Shown: positions 8,692 to 16,981, counted from the first letter of the stretch. The stretch: 64,000 nt of DNA from Streptomyces fagopyri (GCF_009498275.1 NZ_CP045643.1:1922001-1986000); one strand, 5' to 3'. Numbers and translations: made by a program. The notes: generated by a model not told the origin, from the sequence alone.

Positions 8692-8710
8692 CCGGGGCCG
8701 ACGGCCCCGG
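8692..8710 (+). terminator. Hairpin terminator after the desaturase gene
   Basis: CCGGGGCC and GGCCCCGG form an 8-bp perfect stem with a 3-nt loop, 20 bp after the stop codon. Confidence 0.6.
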
Positions 8711-8943
8711 ACCTGCCACCCCGCTCGTACGCCGTCACCTGGTCCAGCGTTGCTCCCCGCCGCGCCGGCCACCGGGTGGCGGCGTCGTGCTCCCGGCCCC
8801 TTCGACGGTGACGGATGAGGCTCAACGGGCTCCCGGCGCACTGCCCGGGAGCGCGGTCCCCACGGGGACCCTGTCCGCCCGCGACCGCGCGGCCGACCGA
8901 TTTTCCGGTGCGCACCCGCACCCGGCTGCGGCATCATGCGGCC

Positions 8944-9810
8944 ATGCGAGACACCACCACGTCGGAACGGGCGACCGCGTTCCTGCTGGGCCTGCTCGGG
9001 GACGCGGACGCCGAGCGGATGCGGCGGCGGATCGGTCTGCGGCCTCCGCCACCCGACGGGGAGTCGGGAGAGTCCGAGGAGGCCCTCGACGCCCGGCGCG
9101 CGGTGTACTCCTGGTGGACGCGCACGCCCGTGCCGTCCTCCGTTCTGCTGTGGGTTCTGGAGGAGGACGATCCGGAGCTCAACGCCCTGGTGTGGCGGCA
9201 TCTCTCGGCGGACGACGCGATGCGCCGCGCGATCGTACGCGGGATACCGCACGGTCCCGGCCGCAGAAGGGCCGTACCGCTGGCCGAGTCGGTGCGCCGG
9301 GAGCCGGAACCACCGGTGCCCGAGCACTTCAGCCGGTTCGGGCTCGTCGGCGCGCTGCGGGCCTGCCGGTCCATGGACCCGGCGCGGAAGGCCGCTTCCA
9401 TGGTGGTGGGACGCCCCGGCTGGGAGGCGGTAGCGCTGGCCGACCAGGAGCGGGCGCTGCCCGGTTACGCGCGCTGGGCGCTGGCCGTGCGCCCCGACTG
9501 TCCGCCCGCGCTTCGCGAACGCTTCGGCTCGCACGCGAAGTTCACCCACCGGGTCCGGCAGTCGGGTGTCGTCGACGGTCCCGCGCGGTACGCGACCACG
9601 TGGAACCCCGCGGACCGGGTACTGCGGGTGCTGTCGCTGGGCCGGACGATGTTCCCGGCCCGCGTCCGGGAGGCCGAGGACGCACTGCGGCCGCTGGTGC
9701 GGGAGCATCTGGGCGACCGCGAGGACGCCTGGGCCGTACTCGCCCAGCTGGTCGGCACGTACTACGGCACGGTTCCCGAACTGCTCGCGACCGCCGGGGC
9801 CGTCGCCTGA
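8944..9810 (+). CDS. Conserved hypothetical protein (Streptomyces-type, unknown function)
   Basis: The 288-residue protein starts at ATG 8944. It is rich in Arg, Ala, Trp and acidic residues, has no signal peptide or membrane segment and contains helical stretches such as SSVLLWVLEEDDPELNALVW and RVREAEDALRPLVREHLGDREDAWAVLAQL, suggesting an alpha-helical repeat-like fold. I recognise no catalytic motif. It ends 24 bp before the tRNA-like gene, which lies on the opposite strand, so the two are convergent. Whether it belongs to the neighbouring vWA/MoxR/tRNA-like module is open; the position makes it a candidate member. Confidence 0.65.
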   Translation: MRDTTTSERATAFLLGLLGDADAERMRRRIGLRPPPPDGESGESEEALDARRAVYSWWTRTPVPSSVLLWVLEEDDPELNALVWRHLSADDAMRRAIVRGIPHGPGRRRAVPLAESVRREPEPPVPEHFSRFGLVGALRACRSMDPARKAASMVVGRPGWEAVALADQERALPGYARWALAVRPDCPPALRERFGSHAKFTHRVRQSGVVDGPARYATTWNPADRVLRVLSLGRTMFPARVREAEDALRPLVREHLGDREDAWAVLAQLVGTYYGTVPELLATAGAVA

Positions 9811-9833
9811 ACCGCGCGACGGCGCGAGGGGGG

Positions 9834-9906
9834 CGAGGCGGCTGGATTCGAACCAGCGTGCTCTGGTTTGGGAGACCAATCGCGCCTGCCTCTGCGCTAC
9901 GGCCCC
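9834..9906 (-). tRNA. tRNA-like RNA 1 (apparent anticodon CCC, non-canonical acceptor)
   Basis: The minus strand folds as a cloverleaf: 4-bp D-stem GCGC/GCGC with loop AGAGGCAG, anticodon stem TTGGT/ACCAG with loop CTCCCAA (anticodon CCC at 9870-9872), 5-nt variable loop, and T-arm GCTGG-TTCGAAT-CCAGC. The acceptor does not pair in the usual 7-bp register, with two mismatches. An extended stem over 9831-9910 pairs well if one C is bulged. The Gly-type anticodon is not matched by a normal tRNA-Gly acceptor. A -10-like TACGCT lies at 9920-9925 on the minus strand, about 10 nt upstream of the extended 5' end. It could be a tRNA, a degenerate tRNA or a tRNA-like regulatory RNA. Confidence 0.6.
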
Positions 9907-9997
9907 GCCCTTGGCATCGAGCGTAATGCCTTCGCCCGATGTCGGTGGGGCCTGGTACCAAGGAGGTGACGGGGAAGCACGGACACGGGGGCGGGAC

Positions 9998-11425
9998 ATG
10001 GCGTACAGGGAGCGGGGGCGGCGGCCCGTCGTCGATCTGGCGGACCGCAGGGCGCTCGGCCGGTACCGGCCGGCCGGCCCGGAAGTGGTCGAGCGGGCAC
10101 GACGGCTCAAGGAGGCCGCGCTGCTCGACTTCGGCCTGACCGAGTCGGCGGTGGCGTCCTGGCTGTACGCGAAGTGCCACCACCAACTCGCCACGACCGC
10201 GGTGGACACGGCGGCCGTGGTGGCTTCGGGCGACGGCACCTGCCTGCTGCTCTACAACCCGGACTTCTTCGTACGACTCGGCCTGGACGGCGTGAAGTTC
10301 GTGCTGTTCCACGAGGCGCGGCATCTGGTGCAACGACACCTGTTCGCCGACCCGGAGCTGCGCGCCGACCCGGTCTTCGAGATGGCCACCGAGGTGTCGA
10401 TCAACCACGTGGCGCTGGCGCGGCTGCGCCGGGAATCCCTGCCCCTGCTGGACGGGCGCCCCACGGGCGTCGACCCGCGCCTGATCCACACGGCGTACCG
10501 GCAGGACCTGCTCGCCCAGGGGCTGGAGCCGGTCGGCTACGACGAGTTCACCGAGACGGACATGACGGTGTACGGCGAGCTGAAGCGGATGCGCCACCCT
10601 CCGGTAGCCGCCCCGCGGATGTGCGTCCGTCTGACGACCGAGGTGCCCGCCGATCAGGGGACCGTCGACGAGGTCTCCTCCTCGGCGCTGCTCAACGCCC
10701 TGCTCGCGGCCCGCCGCGGCCACGCGGGCGCCGAGCGGGAGCTGCTCGACCTGATGGGCCGTACGGAGGACGCCTCGGCACGGACCGCGCGGATCTGGGG
10801 GCGGCTCGGTGCCGGAGCGCTGCGCGGCGAGACCGTCCGGACGCGGACGGTCGACTGGTGGCAGCGCTGGCTGGTCGACGTGCTGGGTTCGAAACTCCGC
10901 GACGGCGAGCGGCTGGTGTACCCCAAGAAGCGCGGCGCGCTGCTCGCGGCGCTCGGCCAGGAGCCGATGCTCTCGCGGCGCGGTCCGGTACGGGACAAGG
11001 TGCTCGTCATCGCCTACGACACCTCCGGCTCCATGCCGGACCGGGTGATCGACTGGCTCACCGGCCTGGTGGGGCAAATCGACGGGGTCGAGGCGCACTG
11101 GCTGTCCTTCGACGCCGAGGTGATGCCCTTCGAGCCGGGTGGCCGCGTCCTCGGCGGGGGCGGCACGGACTTCCAGGCCGTCGCCGACTACGTCGAGGGG
11201 CGCACCGAGGTGAACGGCCGCCGCTGCGAGGTGCGTCCGGACGCCGTGGTGGTGCTCACCGACGGCTGCGCCCCGCCGATCACCCCCGCCGAGCCCGACC
11301 GGTGGATCTGGCTGATCACCGAGGGCGGCAGCGACTGGCCCGAGACCCACAGCCCGGCCATGGACTGCCACCGTGTGACCACCGGCTCGCACCGACGCGC
11401 CTCAGTACAGGAGCAGCACCGATGA
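9998..11425 (+). CDS. Metallopeptidase-like / vWA domain protein (DUF2201 type)
   Basis: The 475-residue product has an N-terminal metallopeptidase-like domain with the zinc motif HEARH at residues 105-109, as in DUF2201 proteins. A C-terminal von Willebrand A-like domain follows, with the metal-ion-dependent site DTSGS at 341-345 and VVVLTDG near 425. Such proteins pair with MoxR AAA ATPases, which are thought to drive metal insertion or remodelling of partner complexes. The stop overlaps the ATPase start (ATGA), so the two are co-translated. A perfect AAGGAGGTGA lies at 9960-9969 but is 28 bp from the ATG and not in frame with another start; the start at 9998 has only a weak site. The gene is divergent from tRNA-like RNA 1. 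Confidence 0.8.
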   Translation: MAYRERGRRPVVDLADRRALGRYRPAGPEVVERARRLKEAALLDFGLTESAVASWLYAKCHHQLATTAVDTAAVVASGDGTCLLLYNPDFFVRLGLDGVKFVLFHEARHLVQRHLFADPELRADPVFEMATEVSINHVALARLRRESLPLLDGRPTGVDPRLIHTAYRQDLLAQGLEPVGYDEFTETDMTVYGELKRMRHPPVAAPRMCVRLTTEVPADQGTVDEVSSSALLNALLAARRGHAGAERELLDLMGRTEDASARTARIWGRLGAGALRGETVRTRTVDWWQRWLVDVLGSKLRDGERLVYPKKRGALLAALGQEPMLSRRGPVRDKVLVIAYDTSGSMPDRVIDWLTGLVGQIDGVEAHWLSFDAEVMPFEPGGRVLGGGGTDFQAVADYVEGRTEVNGRRCEVRPDAVVVLTDGCAPPITPAEPDRWIWLITEGGSDWPETHSPAMDCHRVTTGSHRRASVQEQHR

Positions 11426-13236
11426 CCACCGCAACGGACCCCGGCCGCACCGGTCGCGGCACACCCGTACCCTCCCGTCTGGAGGCGTTCATCGACGCCC
11501 TGATCGCCATGGGGCAGACGGGCCAGATCTTCGGCGAGCACGGTATCGGCAAGACGGCCACGTTCTTCTCGCACGTGGCGCGCGCCCACCCCGACACCAC
11601 CCTGGTGTACGTGCCCGCGGCCAACCTCACCCCGGACGACCTGCTGGTCAACGCGCCGGTACGGGACGCCCTGAGCGGTGAACTAGTGCTGCGCCAGCTC
11701 GTGATGAGCCAGCTCAAGCCGGGCACCCCCTTCGTCCTGCTCATCGACGACTCACTGCAGGCCGGTGACACGGTCCAGTCCCAGCTGATGCAGATCGCCT
11801 GCGACTGGACGCTCGGCGAGCACGATCTCCGCGCCCTCGGCTGTGTCGGCGTCTTCCTCACCGACAACGAGTCGCTGGCCGAGACCTCGGCGCGGCGCGG
11901 TGACCTCGCGCTCCTCGACCGCATGGTCACCCTGCGCGTCACGGCGAAGGACACCTCGTGGCGCCGCCATCTGTCCGCCGTGTACCGGGAATGGGACCTG
12001 ACACCGGTCTTCTCGCTGTGGGCCTCCCTGTCCCCCGCGCTGCGCGAGCTGCTCTCACCGCGCACCCTCGACCACATCCTGGCCAACGCCCGGGAGGGCT
12101 TCCCGCTGCGGTGGGCCCTGCCCCTGGTGGGCGGAGAGCGGCTGCGTCTCGTCGAGCCCCGCCCCGACGGCCGGCCCGGGCAGAACCGCACCACGGAGAT
12201 CCTGAACCGGATCGCGGACGAGCTCGGTGTGCCCAATCCCGCGACGATCCCGGACCCGGTCCGCCAGGTCGTCAGGGCGGCCCTGCGCAATCGCTGGACC
12301 GTCCTGCTGCAGGGGCCGCCCGGCTGCGGAAAGACCGAGCTCGTACGGCAGACGGTCCGCGAGGGGCTCGGCAGGGAGCCGCTGTACTTCTCGCTGCCGG
12401 TGACCAACGTCGAGGACCTGTGCGCCCCGATCCCGTCGGCGGACGGCACCCTGGACAACCTGCTCGCGGCGAACTTCACGGGTCCCGAGCCGAAGGCGAT
12501 CATCTGGGACGAGTACAACCGGCCCAAGGACAAGGCCGCGTTCGCCAAGCTGATGGAGATCACCCAGGAGTGGTCGCTGGCGGGGCGCCGGATCGAGAAC
12601 CTGCGCGCGCAGATCGCCGTCCAGAATCCGCCGTACCACCTGGGCCGCAAGCTCCTGGTCGCCCGGAACAACATCGCGCAGGCCAGCCGGTTCACGGCCT
12701 CGCTGACGGTCGAGCCGCAGGACATCCCGGCGAACGAGTGGCTGCTCGCGCGGTACGGATCGGACGCCGAGACCGTCCTGGAGTGGTGGAAGAACGACAT
12801 CGACGACGAGGGTCGTGCCTGGATCACCAAGCGCACGCTGGAGCGGCTCATCAAGCTGCACCGGCACGGGCTCGAACTGGAGATGGCGACGGTCTACCTC
12901 GGCGACGGCGAGTACGCTCCCGTCTCACTGACGGCGCTCGTCGACCGGCTGCGCGGACGCCCGGTGACGGGTCTGCGCGAGCTCGCCCGCGAGGCCGACG
13001 CCTGGGAGGCCCGGCTGCGGAACGCGGCCCATCACTCCGACGAGGGCACCGACGACAGTGACGTCGTCCACCAGATCCTCGCCAACGCGGAGCTGTCCCA
13101 GCTGAAGAAGCACCGGGCAGTGGTGGCACGGCTGGTCCCCCTGCTGCCGCCGAAGCTGCGGGCGACGTATCTGGTGGGGGCGTCGGCACAGCAACAGCGT
13201 TTCTGGACGGAGATGTTCACGGCCATGCGACGCTGA
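11422..13236 (+). CDS. MoxR-like AAA ATPase with two ATPase modules
   Basis: This 604-residue protein carries two P-loops: GEHGIGKT at residues 38-45 and GPPGCGKT at about 298-305, each followed by an acidic Walker B (VLLIDDS and IIWDEYNRP). The second module has an AAA_5/MoxR-like look, including a conserved arginine-rich region after ENLRAQIAVQNP. MoxR proteins act as chaperone-like motors with vWA partners, and the ATGA overlap with the preceding vWA gene fits this. The duplicated ATPase is longer than a classical MoxR (about 330 residues). The C-terminal 150 residues are helical and of unknown role. Confidence 0.8.
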   Translation: MTTATDPGRTGRGTPVPSRLEAFIDALIAMGQTGQIFGEHGIGKTATFFSHVARAHPDTTLVYVPAANLTPDDLLVNAPVRDALSGELVLRQLVMSQLKPGTPFVLLIDDSLQAGDTVQSQLMQIACDWTLGEHDLRALGCVGVFLTDNESLAETSARRGDLALLDRMVTLRVTAKDTSWRRHLSAVYREWDLTPVFSLWASLSPALRELLSPRTLDHILANAREGFPLRWALPLVGGERLRLVEPRPDGRPGQNRTTEILNRIADELGVPNPATIPDPVRQVVRAALRNRWTVLLQGPPGCGKTELVRQTVREGLGREPLYFSLPVTNVEDLCAPIPSADGTLDNLLAANFTGPEPKAIIWDEYNRPKDKAAFAKLMEITQEWSLAGRRIENLRAQIAVQNPPYHLGRKLLVARNNIAQASRFTASLTVEPQDIPANEWLLARYGSDAETVLEWWKNDIDDEGRAWITKRTLERLIKLHRHGLELEMATVYLGDGEYAPVSLTALVDRLRGRPVTGLRELAREADAWEARLRNAAHHSDEGTDDSDVVHQILANAELSQLKKHRAVVARLVPLLPPKLRATYLVGASAQQQRFWTEMFTAMRR

Positions 13237-13737
13237 CACCCGGGCGTCCCGGCCACGCCAGGTGCTTGCCGCGCGGCGCCCCACCCCGCGCCCCCGCGGC
13301 GGTCCCGCCCCGCTGACACCCCGGCGCCTCCGCGACACCCGATGCCTGCCGCGCGACGCCCCACCCGCCGCCCGGACCTCGCCGAGGCGTCCCATGCCCG
13401 CGGCGTGTCCCAGTGCCCGCCACCGGGTCTGGGCCTCCCCGCGCGTTCCGGTGGCCGCCGCATGGCCCGGTGCCCGCCGCGCGGCCCGGTGCCCGACCAC
13501 GGGGTCTTGACCCGACCACGTGTTCCGGTGGCCGGCGCCTAGTCCGGTGGCCGACACCGGGCAAACGTCAGCGGTGCCCCCAGCCTCCGGGTTCTGGCCG
13601 TACGGTGCCGGCCTCCCGGTGCCGGCCTCCGGCTTCCCGCCGCCGGCAGGCACTGGTCCCGCTCGTCCGCACCGCCGGGCGCCGGCAGTACTCCTCGCCC
13701 CGCCAGGCCTTGGCCCCGCTCCTCCGCCCCGCCGGGT
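13237..13737. repeat. Degenerate GC-rich repeat region between the convergent gene pairs
   Basis: The 500-bp gap between the ATPase and LRR stops has no supportable gene. It is filled with degenerate repeats related to CCCGGTGCCCGCCGCGCGG and GTTCCGGTGGCCG. Several Pro/Arg-rich frames stay open on both strands only because of the base composition. It probably serves as the bidirectional termination region. Confidence 0.5.
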
Positions 13738-14994
13738 CTAACTTCCCGCCGCCGTCTCGGGAGGCGCCGTGCGGTGGACGCTGCGTACCGCGGCGACGTC
13801 CGCCGGCACCGCCGGGGCGGGGACGTGCGCGCTCAGCGCCGCCAGCCGCCGCTTCACGCTGGTGGCGATGCCGCCGCCCAGCACGAAGCGGGTCGCGGTG
13901 GTGGCGCGCGGCGCGGTGTCGAGGAGGCGGTGGGCCTCACGGCTGCGCATCCCGGTGTGGGTGAGGACGAGGTGCGCGAGACGGTGTTCGGCGCCCGCCA
14001 GCACGTCCGCGACGGCACCGGCCGCGGCGAGGTCGACATGGTTGTCGGCCGCGCCGAGCACCGCGGCCGCGCGAACCCGGCCCAGATCGAGCAGGGTCAC
14101 CCCGGCCGTGGTCGCCGCCACCACCAGCCGGGCGGCGGCCCCGGCCCCGATGCCGTTGCTCGCGACGGACAGGCGCGTGAGCCGTCCGTACGGCGCCCGC
14201 TCCAGCGCCGCGGCCAGCCGCAGCGCACCCGAGTCCCCCAACCGCGCGGCCGATACGTAGAGTTCGTCGACCGCACCGGCGACGATCAGTTCGGCCAGCG
14301 GTTCGGCGCCCGCCGCACCCAGCGGATTGCCGCCCACGAACAGCCGCTCGACGCGGCGGCCGTTGTCCGCCGCGGTGAGGAGCGCGTCGGCGACAACGAC
14401 CGCGCCCACCGCGTCGAGCCCGGTCTGCACGAGGTCCAGGGTGCGCAGCGACCGCGCGGCCTCGACGAGTTCGGCGGCCGCGCGCCCTCCCCCGCTGCCG
14501 AGCGGATTGCGCTTGAGCCATACGCCGGTGACGACCCGTGGAGAGGCGCGCAGTTGATCGGCGATCCGGCAGGCCCCGCCGGCGGTGATCCCGTTGCAGC
14601 CGAGATACAGCGTCTCGACGTCCGCGCCGCCGCCCGCCGCCGCGACGGCACCCTCGTCGCCGAGCCCGTCGGTGCCGAGCAGCAGATGCCGTACGGGGGA
14701 GGCGCCCTCGGAGAGCGCCTTCGCGATCAACGCCGCGCCTCGCGCGCCGATCCCCTGTTTGCACAGGTCGAGGCGCCCGTCGGGCAGCGCCGTACCCGCC
14801 GTGAAGTCCAGCCGTTCCCCCGCCGGACGGCCCCCGCGCAACCAGGAGAGCAGCGGCTCGAGTTCGGCCGTGGGACGCGGCACGACGGACGGCACGCCCG
14901 CGAACTCCGGCACGCTCCCCGGCTCCGGACGCCGCTTCGGGTGCGCCGTCGCGTGGGGCTCCGCTGCCGCCCTTTCCGCCCCGGTACCGCTCAC
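13738..14994 (-). CDS. Leucine-rich-repeat protein (ribonuclease-inhibitor-like repeats)
   Basis: Starting at GTG 14994, which overlaps the upstream SDR stop as GTGA, the 418-residue protein consists of about 10 LRR units of the RNase-inhibitor type, for example LRTLDLVQTGLDAVGAVVVADAL, VERLFVGGNPLGAAGAEPLAEL and LTRLSVASNGIGAGAAARLV. There is no signal peptide, so it is cytoplasmic. LRR horseshoes bind proteins or nucleic acid ligands; no enzymatic motif is visible. Translational coupling with the zinc-ribbon SDR protein and the tRNA-like RNAs just upstream suggests a common role. Confidence 0.8.
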   Translation of the reverse strand: MSGTGAERAAAEPHATAHPKRRPEPGSVPEFAGVPSVVPRPTAELEPLLSWLRGGRPAGERLDFTAGTALPDGRLDLCKQGIGARGAALIAKALSEGASPVRHLLLGTDGLGDEGAVAAAGGGADVETLYLGCNGITAGGACRIADQLRASPRVVTGVWLKRNPLGSGGGRAAAELVEAARSLRTLDLVQTGLDAVGAVVVADALLTAADNGRRVERLFVGGNPLGAAGAEPLAELIVAGAVDELYVSAARLGDSGALRLAAALERAPYGRLTRLSVASNGIGAGAAARLVVAATTAGVTLLDLGRVRAAAVLGAADNHVDLAAAGAVADVLAGAEHRLAHLVLTHTGMRSREAHRLLDTAPRATTATRFVLGGGIATSVKRRLAALSAHVPAPAVPADVAAVRSVHRTAPPETAAGS

Positions 14995-16334
14995 CACTCC
15001 GCCTCCTGGTAGTCCTTGAGGAACACCCCGGACACCGGCGCGCCCGCCTCGCCCCGCACGATGGGGTCGTACACCCGGGCCGCCCCGTCCACCACGTCCA
15101 GCGGGGTGCGGAACCCCGCGCCCGCCATCCGTTCCTTCTTCGGAGCGGGGTTCTCGTCGGTGATCCAGCCGGTGTCGACCGCGCACATGTGCACGCCCCT
15201 GTCCGCCAGTTCGGCCGCACTGGTCCGGGTGAGCATGTTCAGGGCGGCCTTGGCCATGTTGGTGTGCGGGTGGCCCGCCATCTTGTTGCGTACCGCGAAG
15301 CGACCCTCCACGGCCGTCACGTTCACGACGTAACGACGAGGATGGGGTGAGGCCAGCAGCAGGGGCAGCAGGCGGTCGCAGAGCAGCGCCGGGGCCAGCG
15401 CGTTGACCAACTGGGTCTCCAGCACCTCGGCCGGGTCGAGGCCGCCCAGCCGCGCCGACCAGGAGTTCTCCGGAGACGGGTCGGGCAGCAGTCCGGCCTC
15501 GTCGGCCTCCCGCAGCGCGGCGGGCAGTGCCGCACGGCCGCTGCCCAACGCCCGCATCGGGGTGAAACCCGGTGCCTGCCGGGCGCCTTCGGGCAGTCCG
15601 GCGCGCTCCCCCGCGGCCAGCAGGGCGTACGACTCGACGGGCCGTCGCACGGTCTGCGCGGCGTTGTTCACCAGGATGTCGAGCGGCTCGCCCTCCTGTC
15701 GCAACTGCTCGCACAGTCCCAGCACTTGACGCGGATCACGCAGGTCCACCGCCAGCACCGTCAGCCGGTCCAGCCATGTCCCGCTGCCCGGCTCTGCGCG
15801 GAAGCGGCGCACGGTGTCGTGCGGGAAGCGGCTGGTGACCAGGAGTTCGGCGCCGTCGCGCAGCATCATCAGGGCCAGCTGGAAACCGATCTTGACCCGG
15901 CCTCCGGTGAGCAGCACGTGCCGCCCGCCCAGGTCCGTGGCGAGCGCGCGCCGGGCGGTGTTGTCGGCGGCGCAGTCCGGACAGAGCCGGTGGTAGAAGA
16001 CGTCGACCTGCCGGTAGGGCGTCTTGCAGACGTAGCAGGTACGGGACTTCACGAAGACGCCACCCGTCGTGGCGCCGTCTCCGGGGTGCGCGAGCGGCGC
16101 GTCCTCCCGCCGGTCGAGCGCGCCCGTCGCGGTCGCGGCCATCACCGCCGCGTCGGCGGTGGACACCTCGGCGCCGCGCGCCTTGCGTCTGCGCAGCCGC
16201 CCGTCGCGCGCGAAGGACGCGGCGACCTGTTCCGCCCGCAGCCGTACCGGGTCGTCGACGGGCAGGTCCCGCAGCCTGCCGACCGTACGGTGGAATGCCG
16301 CCAGCTCGTCCGGTGTGACGCCGCCCTCGCCCAT
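14991..16334 (-). CDS. Zinc-ribbon plus SDR-fold protein with altered active site
   Basis: The 447-residue protein has a helical N-terminus, a zinc ribbon with CYVC (C100, C103) and CPDC (C118, C121), and a short-chain dehydrogenase domain with a nucleotide motif TGGRVKIG (143-150) and NNAAQT (223-228). The usual catalytic Tyr four residues before Lys362 is replaced by Thr358 (HTNMAK), so classical oxidoreductase chemistry is doubtful. ATG 16334 was chosen over GTG 16355, which sits only 9 bp from the tRNA-like sequence. It is coupled to the LRR gene by a 4-bp overlap, and two tRNA-like RNAs lie immediately upstream on the same strand. Confidence 0.8.
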   Translation of the reverse strand: MGEGGVTPDELAAFHRTVGRLRDLPVDDPVRLRAEQVAASFARDGRLRRRKARGAEVSTADAAVMAATATGALDRREDAPLAHPGDGATTGGVFVKSRTCYVCKTPYRQVDVFYHRLCPDCAADNTARRALATDLGGRHVLLTGGRVKIGFQLALMMLRDGAELLVTSRFPHDTVRRFRAEPGSGTWLDRLTVLAVDLRDPRQVLGLCEQLRQEGEPLDILVNNAAQTVRRPVESYALLAAGERAGLPEGARQAPGFTPMRALGSGRAALPAALREADEAGLLPDPSPENSWSARLGGLDPAEVLETQLVNALAPALLCDRLLPLLLASPHPRRYVVNVTAVEGRFAVRNKMAGHPHTNMAKAALNMLTRTSAAELADRGVHMCAVDTGWITDENPAPKKERMAGAGFRTPLDVVDGAARVYDPIVRGEAGAPVSGVFLKDYQEAEW

Positions 16335-16363
16335 GTGTTCCCGCCCCGCGTGCACGCTGTCGT

Positions 16364-16434
16364 GGCCCCGGCCGGATTCGAACCGGCGTATCCGCCTTGA
16401 TAGGGCGGCGAGTCTGCCTCTGCTCTACAGGGCC
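16364..16434 (-). tRNA. tRNA-like RNA 2 (apparent anticodon AUC)
   Basis: A 7-bp acceptor GGCCCTG/CGGGGCC, short D-stem GAG/CTC with loop containing AGAGGCAG, anticodon arm CCGCC-CTATCAA-GGCGG, 4-nt variable loop and T-arm GCCGG-TTCGAAT-CCGGC give a full cloverleaf. The anticodon at 16399-16401 reads AUC, which would be an Asp codon reader with A34; bacteria normally use GUC. The discriminator is A, not the G73 needed by AspRS. It differs from tRNA-like RNA 3 mainly in the acceptor and anticodon arms. Its 3' end is 29 bp from the SDR start on the same strand. Confidence 0.65.
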
Positions 16435-16464
16435 CCGTTCCCCCGGCCGGACGGTCCGGACGCA

Positions 16465-16539
16465 GCCCGGGCGGCCGGATTCGAACCGGCGTATCCGTTT
16501 TGCCAAAACGGCGAGTCTGCCTCTGCTCGACACCCGGGC
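16465..16539 (-). tRNA. tRNA-like RNA 3 (apparent anticodon GGC)
   Basis: The D-arm core (GAGCAGAGGCAGACTCG) and T-arm (GCCGG-TTCGAAT-CCGGC) are identical to tRNA-like RNA 2. The anticodon arm is CCGTT-TTGGCAA-AACGG with anticodon GGC at 16502-16504. The acceptor can pair over 9 bp (GCCCGGGTG / CGCCCGGGC), longer than normal. An Ala anticodon would require G3:U70 for AlaRS, which is absent. A -10-like TAGGAT on the minus strand at 16550-16555 lies about 11 nt upstream of the 5' end, suggesting that RNAs 3 and 2 and the SDR-LRR genes share one transcript. Confidence 0.65.
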
Positions 16540-16732
16540 GCGCCAGCGGATCCTAACCGCACTCCGGCCGCGCCGGCACATCGTTTGTCGGGCCGCCGCG
16601 CCAAATCGAAGCGCGCCGATCGGGGGCACCGGCCACGGGGAGGCCGTGGGTGCCGGTGCCGGTTCGCCGGATCGCGGGTGGGGAGAGTGGTGTCGGTGTG
16701 ATGCGGAGCCGTCCGTGTGGGAGGGCGCCCGG

Positions 16733-16981
16733 TCAGTGGCGGTCCGCGCGCCGGAGGCTGAGCCGCTCCTTCTCGGAGAGACCACCCCAGACGCCGAACC
16801 GCTCGTCGTTGTTCAGCGCGTATTCGAGGCAGGCCGGGCGCATCGCGCACATGCCGCAGATGCGCTTCGCCTCACGCACCGAGCTGCCCGGCTCGGGAAA
16901 GAAGAACTCTGCCCCGGTCTGCGCGCACAGCGCCTGCTCCTGCCAGTCGGAGTCGGCCGGGATGATGGTGTCGGTGTGCAT
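16733..16981 (-). CDS. WhiB-like iron-sulfur transcriptional regulator
   Basis: The 82-residue protein has the four Wbl cysteines: one in ALCAQTG and three in RICGMCAMRPACLEYAL (Cys-x2-Cys-x5-Cys). The GVWGG turn follows, then a basic C-terminus (EKERLSLRRADRH). Wbl proteins hold a redox/NO-sensitive 4Fe-4S cluster and act with sigma factors as transcription factors in development, redox and antibiotic responses. The gene is divergent from the VOC gene with 282 bp between, containing a perfect 9-bp inverted repeat. Which Wbl paralogue it is cannot be told from sequence alone. Confidence 0.9.
   Translation of the reverse strand: MHTDTIIPADSDWQEQALCAQTGAEFFFPEPGSSVREAKRICGMCAMRPACLEYALNNDERFGVWGGLSEKERLSLRRADRH

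Noticed and set aside
10174..13236. 1020-codon frame that would extend the double MoxR ATPase upstream
   Set aside because: The extension overlaps the vWA gene in another frame and has an Arg/Pro-rich composition; the ATGA overlap at 11422 fits a true start.
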